The notes below the pieces were generated by a model that saw only the letters and a list, made by a program, of their open reading frames with translations, had not been told where the DNA came from and searched no databases. A stretch of DNA of 25,694 nucleotides from TC-15 sp034437275. GTDB taxonomy: Bacteria; Chloroflexota; Anaerolineae; Aggregatilineales; Aggregatilineaceae. Position 1 is the first letter of the stretch. The number at the start of each line of letters is the position of its first letter. A program made the translations under genes and the position numbers. This document shows, in pieces, positions 6,171 through 14,850 of this stretch. The DNA is taken from NCBI GenBank assembly GCA_034437275.1, contig DAOTUD010000105.1, forward strand, positions 1-25,694. Reading direction: 5' to 3'.

Positions 6171-7478
6171 TTGAACACATCTCGCGCATTCAGATTTTCG
6201 CCCCGTCCGGCTGTGATTATGCTGCTGGCGGTGTTGCTCGCCGGCTGTATTGGCGAAGAAGGCGATAGTTGGGCCGGCCTTGCGCAAGACCCCGACCCCG
6301 ACAGTGATATCATCTATGTCGCCAATGAGGGACGGGTGGTCGCGGTAGACCCCCACAATTTGAACGATGACAACAAAGCCCAAATTTTGTGGGAATATGA
6401 CGAGGGGGACAAATTCTTTGCCGTGCCGACCGTCTATGAAGGCCGCATCTACATCGGCGACTACAAAGGCCGGCTGCACGCCATCGACCGGCAAACCGGC
6501 GAAGGCCTCATCCTGTACCAGCCCGGCGAAGAGATCATCTTTGGCCCGATCTCTGAAACGCCCGAAGACCGCATCATCGGCGGCGTGGAGATCAACCCGG
6601 ACGAAGGGATCGCCTACTTCGGCCTGGGCAGCCGGGACGTGGTCGCGGTGGACATCGACACCGGCGAAAAACTGTGGACGTTCGCGACCAATCACGGTGT
6701 ATGGGCCAGCCCGCTGTATGTCCCGGCTTCCCCGCCCGCTGACGATGCACCGGATGTGGTGGGCGATAGTGACGCTGCTGGTGATGCTGCCCCCGCCCCC
6801 GCGCAGATTGCGCCGCGTGAGCGTGCGGTGTTGTACGTCGTGTCGCTGGACAAGCACCTGTACGCGGTTGATCCGCAAAGCGGGGACCAGCTTTGGCGCA
6901 AGTACCTGGGCGGCGCAGCAGCCAACCAGCCGGAATTTGACCCGGTCCGCCACCGGCTGTATGTGGGGACGTTCAACTCCGAAGTCCTGGCGATTGACCT
7001 GGGGCCGGACACCACCAACGGCGACCGCATTGTAGACCGCTATTCCACCAAGGATTGGGTCTGGAGCAGCCCGGTGCTGGCTGATGATGTAATATATGTT
7101 GGCGATCTGGCTGGCAACGTCTACGCGGTGGGCGTCAGCGATGACGGCTTCGCGGAGCAGTGGACTGCCGAACCTGCCGGTGATGCGGTGCGTGGTTCGC
7201 CGTTGGTCCTGGAGCAGCAGGTGATTGTTGGCTCCAAGGACAAACGTGTCTATGGGTTGGAGAAAGACACCGGGAACGAGATCTGGGAGATGTCGGCAGG
7301 TGGGAAAGTCCTGACCGAGCTGCTCGACCTGGGCACGGTTCCCGACTCTGATGAGCGCCTGGTAGTGGTAGGCACCGACAAGAACAGCGAATTGTTGACG
7401 GCCTACCGCGTGGAAGCCGATCTGGCAGGCCGGGCGTGGACATATGACAAAGACACTGATCCGCCAGAAGAGCAATAA
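6171..7478 (+). CDS. PQQ-like beta-propeller lipoprotein in the yidD-yidC interval
   Basis: 435 residues from a TTG start with AGGAG at 6161-6165. The signal peptide ends in a lipobox LLAGC with Cys26, so it is an exported lipoprotein. The rest is a set of PQQ-enzyme-like repeats: blades such as GRIYIGDYKGRLHAIDRQTG, DVVAVDIDTGEKLWTF, LYAVDPQSGDQLWRKYL, DLAGNVYAVG and DKRVYGLEKDTGNEIWEM, giving roughly 7-8 blades. An Ala/Pro/Asp-rich insert lies at about 185-210. No dehydrogenase active site was recognised, so a binding or scaffold role like that of BamB is more likely than catalysis. BamB itself acts at the outer membrane, and no such system is seen here. It sits tightly between yidD and yidC, 12 bases before yidC. 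Confidence 0.85.
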   Translation: MNTSRAFRFSPRPAVIMLLAVLLAGCIGEEGDSWAGLAQDPDPDSDIIYVANEGRVVAVDPHNLNDDNKAQILWEYDEGDKFFAVPTVYEGRIYIGDYKGRLHAIDRQTGEGLILYQPGEEIIFGPISETPEDRIIGGVEINPDEGIAYFGLGSRDVVAVDIDTGEKLWTFATNHGVWASPLYVPASPPADDAPDVVGDSDAAGDAAPAPAQIAPRERAVLYVVSLDKHLYAVDPQSGDQLWRKYLGGAAANQPEFDPVRHRLYVGTFNSEVLAIDLGPDTTNGDRIVDRYSTKDWVWSSPVLADDVIYVGDLAGNVYAVGVSDDGFAEQWTAEPAGDAVRGSPLVLEQQVIVGSKDKRVYGLEKDTGNEIWEMSAGGKVLTELLDLGTVPDSDERLVVVGTDKNSELLTAYRVEADLAGRAWTYDKDTDPPEEQ

Positions 7479-7490
7479 AGGGACCAACGC

Positions 7491-8432
7491 ATGTTAGATT
7501 TCATCATTGACCCATTCATCACGATTCTGCTGTTCCTCTACAAGATTTTGGGCGGCAACGTGGTGTTGGCGATTGTCGTGTTTACGATCTTGGTCCGGCT
7601 GGCGACCTATCCGCTGACGCTCAAGCAGCAGCGGTCCACCAAAGCCATGCAGGAATTGCAGCCCGAACTGAAGAAGCTGCAAGAGAAGTACAAAAACGAC
7701 CGCGAGCAGCTCGCGCAGGCGCAGTGGGAACTCTACCGGGAGTATGGCGTCAATCCGCTGGCCGGGTGTTTGCCGATTCTGGTGCAGCTTCCGATCATGC
7801 TGGGGTTGTACCGGGCGATTGTGGCGTCGATGGCGTCCACGCCGCTGGAGCTGCTGCGCATGGCGGAGCGCATCTGGGTGCAGGAGTTGTCCGACCAGGT
7901 GCCGTTGCAGAACGAGTTTTTGTGGCTCAACCTGGGCGTGCCTGACCCGCTGTACGTTCTGCCGATCCTGGTGGTGGCGACGACCTTTTTGCAGCAGCGT
8001 TTGCTGATGCCGTCGACCGCAGCCCCGAAGGGTGGCAGCGGCGACAAGGCGTCGGATCAGGCGGCGGCCATGAGCCGGCAGATGATGTTGATTCTGCCGA
8101 TCATGTTCGGCATTTTCTCGCTGTCGTTCGCCTCGGGCCTGTCGATTTACTTTATCGCGTCCAACATTATCGGGATCGGGCAGTACGCCGCGATGGGTCG
8201 CATCGACATCAAGCGGCTGTTTGGCAAAGGGTCGGAAGACGCGGAAGACGAAAAAGCCGCCCAAAAGAAGAAAAAGAAGCAAGCCGAAGCACCACAAGCC
8301 AGCGAAAAAGCTGCCGCTGCCGCCCCGAAAATTAAGCGCAGCGACCCGTCGACGCTGGTCATCAAGCCCAAGCGTTCCGGGATTCGTGACAGCCGCGCCG
8401 AACGTATTACCGCAAAGAAAGCCAAAGGATAA
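7491..8432 (+). CDS. yidC: Membrane protein insertase YidC/Oxa1 family
   Basis: 313 residues. This is the short form lacking the large periplasmic domain of Proteobacteria. The Oxa1 core is clear: the first core helix with the conserved Arg in VRLATYPLTLKQQRS, the cytosolic coiled coil (MQELQPELKKLQEKYKNDREQ), NPLAGCLPILVQLPIMLGLYRAI, and later helices to about residue 245. An Ala/Lys-rich basic tail (about 250-313) probably contacts the ribosome. It inserts membrane proteins alone or with SecYEG. AAAGGGA (7477-7483) overlaps the stop of the preceding lipoprotein gene. Confidence 0.96.
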   Translation: MLDFIIDPFITILLFLYKILGGNVVLAIVVFTILVRLATYPLTLKQQRSTKAMQELQPELKKLQEKYKNDREQLAQAQWELYREYGVNPLAGCLPILVQLPIMLGLYRAIVASMASTPLELLRMAERIWVQELSDQVPLQNEFLWLNLGVPDPLYVLPILVVATTFLQQRLLMPSTAAPKGGSGDKASDQAAAMSRQMMLILPIMFGIFSLSFASGLSIYFIASNIIGIGQYAAMGRIDIKRLFGKGSEDAEDEKAAQKKKKKQAEAPQASEKAAAAAPKIKRSDPSTLVIKPKRSGIRDSRAERITAKKAKG

Positions 8433-8477
8433 TTTCTCCCACGCCCGCTGTGCGAGGGCTTAAAAAGTGAGGTTTTG

Positions 8478-9305
8478 ATGAGCGAAACACGGTCTGTCGA
8501 GACCACTGGCGCAGATATCGAGGCCGCGATTGAAGCAGGACTGGAAGAACTCGGTGTCTCGCGTGAAAGTGTGATTGTCGAAGTTTTGGAAGAACCGAGT
8601 CGGGGGCTGTTGGGGATCGGCGCGCGCCAGGCCCGTGTCCGGCTGACAACTGCCGCGCCGCCGCGTCATGCCCCACCGCCCGAAGCAGCAGCCTCGGAGC
8701 CGGAAGCTGCCGCTGCACCTGCCGCCGAAGCAGAGGCGGTCCCCCCCGCTGAGCCGGAAGCGCGCGATGTGTTCGAAGCGGACGAGGAAGAACCATTCGA
8801 ACCCGAAGCCGCCGCCGTCAGCGAAGACGAGATGGACGAGGACGCGCAGGTCGGGCTGGCGACGCTGCAAGAGCTGCTGGAGAAAATGCAGATCGACGCC
8901 AGCGTGACGGTCTACCGGGCCAGCGCCGAGGAGGGCGAAGAGCCGCCCTGGGTGCTGCAGGTCCGGGGGCGCGACCTGGGCATTTTGATCGGGCGGCGCG
9001 GCGAGACGCTGAACGCGCTGCAATACGTCACGCGCCTGATCGCCAGCCGCGAACTCCAGCGCCGGTCCAACATCGTGCTGGATGTCGAAGGCTATAAATC
9101 GCGCCGCGAGCAAATGCTGCGCCGGTTGGCGAAGCGCATGGCCGACCAGGCGATCCAGATGGACCGCACCGTTGCGTTGGAGCCGATGTCGCCCTACGAA
9201 CGGCGGATCGTGCATCTCGAACTGCGCGAACACGATGAGGTCGTCACGGAGAGCGTGGGCGAAGGGGATCGGCGCAAGGTGACGATCATCCCCACTCACA
9301 GCTAA
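8478..9305 (+). CDS. jag: RNA-binding protein Jag/KhpB
   Basis: 275 residues from ATG 8478, with GAGG at 8469-8472; a TTG just upstream is less likely. Domain order: an N-terminal Jag_N domain (about 3-55, VIVEVLEEPSRGLLGIGARQA), a long Ala/Glu/Pro-rich linker (about 60-115), a KH domain with the GRRG loop at 172-175, and a C-terminal R3H domain (RRIVHLELREH, then GEGDRRKVTIIP). It binds RNA and is the usual partner gene of yidC, linked to cell envelope control. It is the last gene of the operon; a hairpin terminator follows. Confidence 0.94.
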   Translation: MSETRSVETTGADIEAAIEAGLEELGVSRESVIVEVLEEPSRGLLGIGARQARVRLTTAAPPRHAPPPEAAASEPEAAAAPAAEAEAVPPAEPEARDVFEADEEEPFEPEAAAVSEDEMDEDAQVGLATLQELLEKMQIDASVTVYRASAEEGEEPPWVLQVRGRDLGILIGRRGETLNALQYVTRLIASRELQRRSNIVLDVEGYKSRREQMLRRLAKRMADQAIQMDRTVALEPMSPYERRIVHLELREHDEVVTESVGEGDRRKVTIIPTHS

Positions 9306-9331
9306 CCGCCCGGCCACAGTTCAGGCACACG

Positions 9332-9362
9332 ATGCCGTGACCCGTGCGGGTTGCGGCATTTT
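9332..9362 (+). terminator. Probable terminator of the rpmH-jag operon
   Basis: ATGCCG (9332-9337) pairs with CGGCAT (9354-9359), with a second nested stem ACCCG/CGGGT, followed by a short TTTT. The T-tract is brief, so some read-through into the kinase gene is possible. Confidence 0.6.
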
Positions 9363-9380
9363 ACTATCGGGACATAGGAT

Positions 9381-10235
9381 ATGGTCGAACCGACGAACAT
9401 CACACCCGACTACCTGCTGATCGGGCACATCGCGCACGACGTCACCCCGCACGGCCCGCAGCTGGGCGGTACGGTGTCCTATGCGGCGCACACGGCGGTC
9501 GCGTTTGGGCTGCGCGTGGCGGTGCTGACCAGCACGTGCGGCGACGAACCGCTGCTGCACGACCTGCCGCCCGCCGCGCTGGTGATCAGCGTGCCCGCCG
9601 AGCACACCACCACCTTCGAGAACCGCTACACGGGTGAGACCCGCACCCAGTACATGTACCACCGCGCCGCGCCGCTGGGCCTGGACGACGTGCCGCCCAC
9701 CTGGCTGCGTGCGCCGCTGGTGCACCTGGCCCCGATTGCCTACGAAGTCGATCCGGCGCTGGCCGGTGCGTTCGACCACAGCCGGCTGTGCGTCACGCCG
9801 CAGGGCTGGATGCGCCACCGCGCGCCGGATGGCCTCGTCCGTTCCGTGACGTGGCCGGCGGCGGAGCGCGTGCTGCCGCGCGCGACGGTAACCGTCATCA
9901 GCCGCGAGGACATCCGCCACGATCCCGGCCTGGAGACGGTCTTCGCGGGATTGTCGCCGGTGCTGGTCGTCACCGACGGGATGCACGGCGGCACGGTGTA
10001 CCGCGACGGGCAGGCCCGCCGCTTCCCCGCCGACCTGATCCGCGAGAACGACCCGACCGGCGCGGGCGACATCTTCGCCACCACGCTGCACATCGCGTGG
10101 CAGCAGACCGGCGACCTGGACCGGGCGCTGTGCGTCGCGGCGCGGATCGCCGGGCAGTCGGTCAGCCGGGCCGGGTTCGCCAGCGCCCCCACCCGCGACG
10201 AGATCACCCGCGCGCGGGCGGCCTGCGCGGAGTGA
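9381..10235 (+). CDS. PfkB/ribokinase-family carbohydrate kinase
   Basis: 284 residues, somewhat short for the family. It should phosphorylate a sugar or nucleoside with ATP. Seen: the N-terminal Gly-rich substrate part (GPQLGGTVSYAAHTAVAFGLRVAVLTSTCGDE) and the C-terminal ATP/anion-hole signature NDPTGAGDIFATTL with the catalytic-base candidate Asp230. The lid region after the first motif looks reduced, so the substrate cannot be called. GGGA (9369-9372) is a modest ribosome site. The next gene on the same strand follows after 70 bases and may be co-transcribed. Confidence 0.85.
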   Translation: MVEPTNITPDYLLIGHIAHDVTPHGPQLGGTVSYAAHTAVAFGLRVAVLTSTCGDEPLLHDLPPAALVISVPAEHTTTFENRYTGETRTQYMYHRAAPLGLDDVPPTWLRAPLVHLAPIAYEVDPALAGAFDHSRLCVTPQGWMRHRAPDGLVRSVTWPAAERVLPRATVTVISREDIRHDPGLETVFAGLSPVLVVTDGMHGGTVYRDGQARRFPADLIRENDPTGAGDIFATTLHIAWQQTGDLDRALCVAARIAGQSVSRAGFASAPTRDEITRARAACAE

Positions 10236-10273
10236 TCCGGCGTAGAAAGGGCTGACCTGGGCAATTTTGGCGA

Positions 10274-10296
10274 GTCGCGCTAGCCGCGACAGGAGG
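10274..10296 (+). promoter_or_regulatory. Hairpin directly abutting a strong Shine-Dalgarno
   Basis: GTCGCG (10274-10279) and CGCGAC (10285-10290) form a 6-bp stem over a 5-base loop, immediately followed by AGGAGG (10291-10296), nine bases before the ATG at 10306. The ribosome site decides this start over the upstream in-frame TTG at 10267. Confidence 0.5.
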
Positions 10297-10305
10297 AAAC
10301 TACAC

Positions 10306-11916
10306 ATGATCGACCGTATACTGCTCAACGGGCGGGTCTACACGCTGGACCGCGCTCAGCCGCAGGTCAGCGCGCTGGCGCTGCACCGCAATCGGATCGT
10401 CGCGCGCGGCGACGACGCCATGCTCCGCGCGCTGGCCGACCCGGACACCCCGGTCGATGACCTGGGCGGGCGGGCTGTGATCCCCGGCCTGACGGACGCG
10501 CACATTCACTGGGAGGGCGTGGCGCGCAGCCTGAACGCCGTCGACGTGTTCGAGGTGCCGTCGAAGGACGAGGCGCTGCGCCGCGTGGCGGCCAAAGCCG
10601 CCGAGACGCCGCCCGGCGCGTGGATTTATGGGCGCGGCTGGTCGCAGACCTACTGGCCGGACAAGTCGTTCCCGACCGCCGCCGACCTGGACGCCGTCGC
10701 GCCGCAGCACCCGGTCTACCTGGGGGCCAAAAGCGGGCACGCGGCGTGGGCCAATTCCGCCGCACTGCGCGCCGCCGGGATCACGGCGGACACGCCCGAT
10801 CCGCCCGGCGGCAGCATCCACCATGACGCCGCCGGCCAGCCGGACGGGCTGCTGCTCGAAGCGCCCGCGATGCGGCTGGTGGCGGACCACATCCCGGAGC
10901 CGTCGCCGGAGCAGGTCGCGGACTGGATGGCCGAGGCGCAGCGCCTCGCGTGGCAAGCCGGGCTGACCGGCCTGCACGATTACGACGACCCAAGCTGCAT
11001 GATCGCGCTGCAAATTCTGCGCGAGCGCGGCGAGCTGGGGCTGCGCGTGGTCAAGAACATCAACGACCCGTACATCCCGCACGCGCACGCGCTCGGCCTG
11101 CGCTGGGGCTTCGGCGACGAGTGGCTGCGCATCGGCGGGCTGAAGATTTTTGCGGACGGGGCGCTCGGCCCGCGCACGGCGATCATGATCGCGCCTTACG
11201 AGGGCGAGCCGGACAACCTCGGGATCGTGGTCACGGACAAGGAAGACATGGCCGACCTGGTCAGCCGGGCCAGCGCGCAGGGGCTGCCGTCCACGATCCA
11301 CGCCATCGGGGATCGCGCGGTGCATGACGTGCTGGACGTGTTCGAGGCCGTGCGCCAGGAGGAGGCGGCACGCGGGGTCCCGCGCAGCGCGCGGCGGCAC
11401 CGCATCGAGCATGTGCAGTTGATCCACCCCGACGACGCGCACCGCCTGGGCGAGTTGGACGTCATCGCGTCGATGCAGCCCATCCACGCCACGTCGGATT
11501 GGGAGATGGCCGAGCAGTACTGGGGCGCGCGCGCGCAGTGGAGCTACAACTGGCGCGCCCAGCTCGAGGCCGGGGCGCGGCTGGCGTTCGGCTCCGACGC
11601 GCCGGTCGAGCCGTTCGAGCCGCTCAAGGGCATCTACGCGGCGATCACGCGCCGCCGCCCGGACGGGTCGCCGGGGCCGGAGGGCTGGTATCCGGAAGGC
11701 CGCCTGGACATGGACACCACGCTGCGCGCCTTCACGCAGGGGCCGGCCTACGCCGCCGGGCTGGAGCACGACGTGGGCACGCTTGCGCCGGGCTTCCTGG
11801 CCGACCTGGTGGTGCTGGACCGCGACCTGTACGCGATTGAGCTGGACGAAATTCTCGCCACGACGGTGCTCGGCACCATGATCGGCGGCGTCTGGAAATA
11901 CCGCGCGTTCGACTAG
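10306..11916 (+). CDS. YtcJ-like metal-dependent amidohydrolase
   Basis: 536 residues, the usual length of the amidohydrolase-3/YtcJ group. Metal ligands of the TIM-barrel hydrolase are visible: AHIHWEG (His66, His68), ADGALGPRTA at the position of the variable metal-binding strand, HAIGDRAVHDVL, RIEHVQLI and GSDAPVEPFEPLKGI with the last Asp. An N-terminal beta-sandwich (MIDRILLNGRVYTLD) and a C-terminal one (GTLAPGFLADLVVLDRD) frame the barrel. It hydrolyses C-N bonds of an unknown small substrate, probably in the cytosol; no signal peptide. It is convergent with the M23 gene, 15 bases apart. Confidence 0.9.
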   Translation: MIDRILLNGRVYTLDRAQPQVSALALHRNRIVARGDDAMLRALADPDTPVDDLGGRAVIPGLTDAHIHWEGVARSLNAVDVFEVPSKDEALRRVAAKAAETPPGAWIYGRGWSQTYWPDKSFPTAADLDAVAPQHPVYLGAKSGHAAWANSAALRAAGITADTPDPPGGSIHHDAAGQPDGLLLEAPAMRLVADHIPEPSPEQVADWMAEAQRLAWQAGLTGLHDYDDPSCMIALQILRERGELGLRVVKNINDPYIPHAHALGLRWGFGDEWLRIGGLKIFADGALGPRTAIMIAPYEGEPDNLGIVVTDKEDMADLVSRASAQGLPSTIHAIGDRAVHDVLDVFEAVRQEEAARGVPRSARRHRIEHVQLIHPDDAHRLGELDVIASMQPIHATSDWEMAEQYWGARAQWSYNWRAQLEAGARLAFGSDAPVEPFEPLKGIYAAITRRRPDGSPGPEGWYPEGRLDMDTTLRAFTQGPAYAAGLEHDVGTLAPGFLADLVVLDRDLYAIELDEILATTVLGTMIGGVWKYRAFD

Positions 11917-11931
11917 CGCGGGGCGCGCCGG

Positions 11932-13128
11932 CTAGCGGAGCGTGATGTCGAGCCAGTTGGTCTGCCCGGACTCGACCGTGACCTCGCGCTCGAAGCGCCG
12001 CACGCCCCGCACGCGCACGAAGACCGTGTACTCCCCGGCGGGCAGGTCGCCGCGCGTGTAGTGCTCGCCGTAGTACGGGTCGGGGTTGACCGAGTCGTCG
12101 GCGTAGCTGAAGGCGTAGCGGTCTGGCCCGCTGCCGTCCTGCGGGTGGATGGTGATCTCGGCGTCGTACACGCGGTCACCGTCGCCGTCGGTCACCCGTC
12201 CGGCCAGCGTGCCATAGCGCGGCCAGGGGCGCAGCCACAGGTCCGGGTTATAGGTCTGCCCGTAGTCGTATGGGTCGCCGATGCGCACCTCCAGATGCAG
12301 GTGCGAGCCGAGCGCGACGCCGGTCGCGCCGACCTGCCCGATGCGCGCCTGGACATCGACGCGCTGCCCTTCCTCCACATCCACGCGCGACATGTGCCCG
12401 TAGAGCGTGTACAGCGGTTCGCCGTTCGGCGCGGCGATGTCGTGCTCGATGACCACCAGGTTGCCGTAGAAATCGTTTTTGGGACCGAACATGATCTCGG
12501 AATCGTCCCCGGCATAGAACACGGTCCCGCTGGACACGGCCAGGATCGACGTCCCCAGCGGATTCGAGATATCCACGCCGTGATGCACCTGGAACTGCCC
12601 GTACCCGGTCGCGCCGTAGGGGTAGCTGCGCGAGGCGTAGTCGGTCAGGCCGCTGCCGGGATCGCGGCGGAAGGGGCGCGCAAACCAGTAGTGATCGTTG
12701 AGCATGTCCGAGCCGTCGAAGGCAAACTTCAGCGTGGGCGTGACCGGGTTCAGCATGACCTGGGTCGCGCGCGGCGTGTTGGTCGCGTAGATCACCTGCG
12801 TGGCGGTGTGGGTCGGCGTGGGGGCTGGCGTGTTCGTCACGCTGGGCGTCGGTGTGGGGGATGGGGTCAGCGACGGCGACGGCGTCAGCGTCGGCGTGTA
12901 GGTCGCGGTGGCGGTGGCGGTCGGCGTGAGGGGCGTCGCGGTCGGCACCGGCGTCGTGCGCTGGCTTTGCGCCACCAGCGTCGCGATTGCGTCCTCGGTG
13001 GCGGTCGGGGTTCGCGTGGACCAGTCTACCGACTCCGACTCCTCACACCCACTGATCGCCAGGGCGGCGATCAGCACCACCCCCCAGCGCCGTAATCGTT
13101 TCCCCTGCCCACCACTCGCTATTTGCAT
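11932..13128 (-). CDS. M23-family peptidase lipoprotein with Thr/Pro-rich stalk
   Basis: 398 residues from ATG at 13128; upstream in-frame starts are not needed because this one places the signal peptide correctly. Signal with lipobox ISGC (Cys28), then a Thr/Pro-rich stalk (about 40-125) that may span the cell wall, then an M23 (LytM) domain with HHGVD (H-x3-D), YGHMSRVDVEEGQRV and GSHLHLEVR (H-x-H), the complete zinc ligand set. It should cut peptidoglycan cross-links. The last 95 residues form a beta-sandwich of the carboxypeptidase-regulatory type (GTLAGRVTDGDGDRVYDAEI ... LPAGEYTVFVRVRG). It lies 80 bases downstream of ftcD on the same strand, separated by a hairpin. Confidence 0.9.
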   Translation of the reverse strand: MQIASGGQGKRLRRWGVVLIAALAISGCEESESVDWSTRTPTATEDAIATLVAQSQRTTPVPTATPLTPTATATATYTPTLTPSPSLTPSPTPTPSVTNTPAPTPTHTATQVIYATNTPRATQVMLNPVTPTLKFAFDGSDMLNDHYWFARPFRRDPGSGLTDYASRSYPYGATGYGQFQVHHGVDISNPLGTSILAVSSGTVFYAGDDSEIMFGPKNDFYGNLVVIEHDIAAPNGEPLYTLYGHMSRVDVEEGQRVDVQARIGQVGATGVALGSHLHLEVRIGDPYDYGQTYNPDLWLRPWPRYGTLAGRVTDGDGDRVYDAEITIHPQDGSGPDRYAFSYADDSVNPDPYYGEHYTRGDLPAGEYTVFVRVRGVRRFEREVTVESGQTNWLDITLR

Positions 13129-13145
13129 CGCATCACCCGCTATAA

Positions 13146-13179
13146 GTGGTTGCACGCGCTCGCGCGGCCATGCAACCAC
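13146..13179 (-). terminator. Inverted repeat between ftcD and the M23 gene
   Basis: GTGGTTGCA (13146-13154) and TGCAACCAC (13171-13179) form a perfect 9-bp stem, with a nested CGCG/CGCG pair in the loop. On the - strand it follows the ftcD stop by 30 bases. Only TTATA follows it, so it may be a weak terminator or a processing or stabilising hairpin. Confidence 0.45.
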
Positions 13180-13208
13180 ACGTGTTGAATTTTAGACGGC
13201 CTGACGAA

Positions 13209-14804
13209 TCAGGCCAGCCCGGCGCGTTCTTCTGCCGCCGCGATGATATTATCGCGCATGGCGCGCGCGCGATCAACGATGGATCCGATATCGTTACGAT
13301 AGCGGTCGGCCAGGTCGGCGTCGGCCAGGCTTGCGGCGTTGATGCGCACATTCAGCGCTGCCCCTTCGACTGCCGCCAGCCCGACCAGCGCCGCCGACGC
13401 GGCGTCGGTCACGGCGTTTTTGTTGCCCTGCCGCGCAACTTGCGCGGCCAACTGCATCGCATCCAGCGCCATCCGCGCCACGTTCAGCGGCACGTCGGCG
13501 GCACGCACCATGCTGGCCTGGATCGCTTCGGCGCGCCCAGCGTCGTCTTTCGGCAGCCGGTAGGCGTCCATGACGGCATCGAACGCGGCGACGTCTTCCT
13601 CGATGGCGTCCAACAACTGCTCCCGCAGGTCGGAGGCCGCCGCAATGATGGCGTTCATCGTCTCTTCGACATCAGCATAGCGTTTTTTGCCGGTGGTCAA
13701 CTGCGCGACCATCTCGGCCAGCGCCGCGCCCAGCGCCCCCGCCAGGGCCGCGACTGCGCCGCCGCCGGGCGTCGGTTCGCCGCTGGCAACCGCTGCCACG
13801 AAATCCGCTGGCGTCGCCGGGCCGGTTTCGACCACTTTCACCATTTGCGCCCCTTCTTCAGGGACGGGCGGCTCTTCCTCGGCCAGCGGCGTCGTTTCGG
13901 CTTCGGCCTGCTGGATGCGGTATTCGAGAATCTGGCCGGGTTCGAACAGGTCAAGCTGCAAGTACCAGCGCGCGGTATCGATGAAGAACTCCTGCGGTGC
14001 CAGCCCGATCAGCTCGCTGTGCGTCACCATGACGCCGTAGCGGGCCGCCTCGCGTCGGACCAGTTCCATCACGCGGTAGACCGGCGTGCGGGTGTAGTTG
14101 GTCAGGTTCATCGACACCTGCGCCTGCCCCTCGACCAGGAAGCCCGCCGATTTCACGAAGCGCAGCCCCCCGCCGGAGTGGCGGATCGCGCGCGCGATCC
14201 GGGACGCGACGTCGACGTTATCGGTGCCCAGATAGATGTTGTAGGCCACCAGCGGCGGACGGGCACCGATCACGGTCGCGCCGGTCGTGCCGACCTCCGC
14301 CGGGCCATAGTCGGGCATCCGCGCCGGGTCGGAGCCGATGGCGTCGCGCAGTTGCTCGAACTGGAACTTGCGGCCCCGCAGCTTGGCGAGGTTCTTCCGG
14401 TCGGGGTGGGTGGCGGCGGCTTCGTACAGGTAGACCGGGATGTTAAGTTCCTCCCCGACACGCTGCCCGAGCCGCTGTGCCATCGCGACACAGTCTTCCA
14501 TCGCGATGTCACGGATCGGCACGAAGGGCACTACGTCGGTCGCGCCCAGGCGTGGATGTTCGCCGCTGTGCTGCGTCATGTCGATGTGCTCGGCGGCGGT
14601 CTTGATCCCGGCGAACATCGCGGCCTCGACGGCATCCGGCGCGCCCACAAAGGTTACGACCGTGCGGTTATGGTCCGGGTCGCTGCTGGTATCCAGCACC
14701 TGGATCGGGGCGGCCTGGCGCATGGCCTGCACGATGGCGTCGACGACGTCCTGGCGTTGTCCTTCGCTAAAATTCGGAATGCATTCAACCAGTGGTCGGG
14801 TCAT
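13209..14804 (-). CDS. ftcD: Bifunctional glutamate formimidoyltransferase / formimidoyl-THF cyclodeaminase
   Basis: 531 residues. The N-terminal half (about 1-300) is the formiminotransferase: VECIPNFSEGQ at the start, and GEHPRLGATDVVPFVP with His83 at the position of the catalytic His known from the animal enzyme. A variable linker (about 300-335) joins it to a cyclodeaminase domain (about 340-531) with PTPGGGAVAALAGALGAAL. The enzyme moves the formimino group from formiminoglutamate to tetrahydrofolate and releases ammonia, in the cytosol, linking histidine breakdown to folate. In many bacteria the two activities are separate proteins. No hut gene is seen nearby. The ATG has AAAGG upstream. 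Confidence 0.92.
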   Translation of the reverse strand: MTRPLVECIPNFSEGQRQDVVDAIVQAMRQAAPIQVLDTSSDPDHNRTVVTFVGAPDAVEAAMFAGIKTAAEHIDMTQHSGEHPRLGATDVVPFVPIRDIAMEDCVAMAQRLGQRVGEELNIPVYLYEAAATHPDRKNLAKLRGRKFQFEQLRDAIGSDPARMPDYGPAEVGTTGATVIGARPPLVAYNIYLGTDNVDVASRIARAIRHSGGGLRFVKSAGFLVEGQAQVSMNLTNYTRTPVYRVMELVRREAARYGVMVTHSELIGLAPQEFFIDTARWYLQLDLFEPGQILEYRIQQAEAETTPLAEEEPPVPEEGAQMVKVVETGPATPADFVAAVASGEPTPGGGAVAALAGALGAALAEMVAQLTTGKKRYADVEETMNAIIAAASDLREQLLDAIEEDVAAFDAVMDAYRLPKDDAGRAEAIQASMVRAADVPLNVARMALDAMQLAAQVARQGNKNAVTDAASAALVGLAAVEGAALNVRINAASLADADLADRYRNDIGSIVDRARAMRDNIIAAAEERAGLA

Positions 14805-14850
14805 ATTTTGCCTTTCCCAAATTATTTTTTCCGATAGTTTTAAGCGTAGT

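Noticed and set aside
5400..7487. Long - strand open frame opposite rpmH-rnpA-yidD and the lipoprotein gene
   Set aside because: High-GC antisense artefact; the + strand genes there have clear family signatures and ribosome sites.
12780..13020. Repeat tract in the M23 gene resembling a minisatellite
   Set aside because: It is the coding DNA of the Thr/Pro-rich stalk; irregular and in frame, so not a separate repeat element.
13146..14837. Long + strand frame opposite ftcD
   Set aside because: Antisense to a complete two-domain enzyme; no ribosome site and shadow-like composition.
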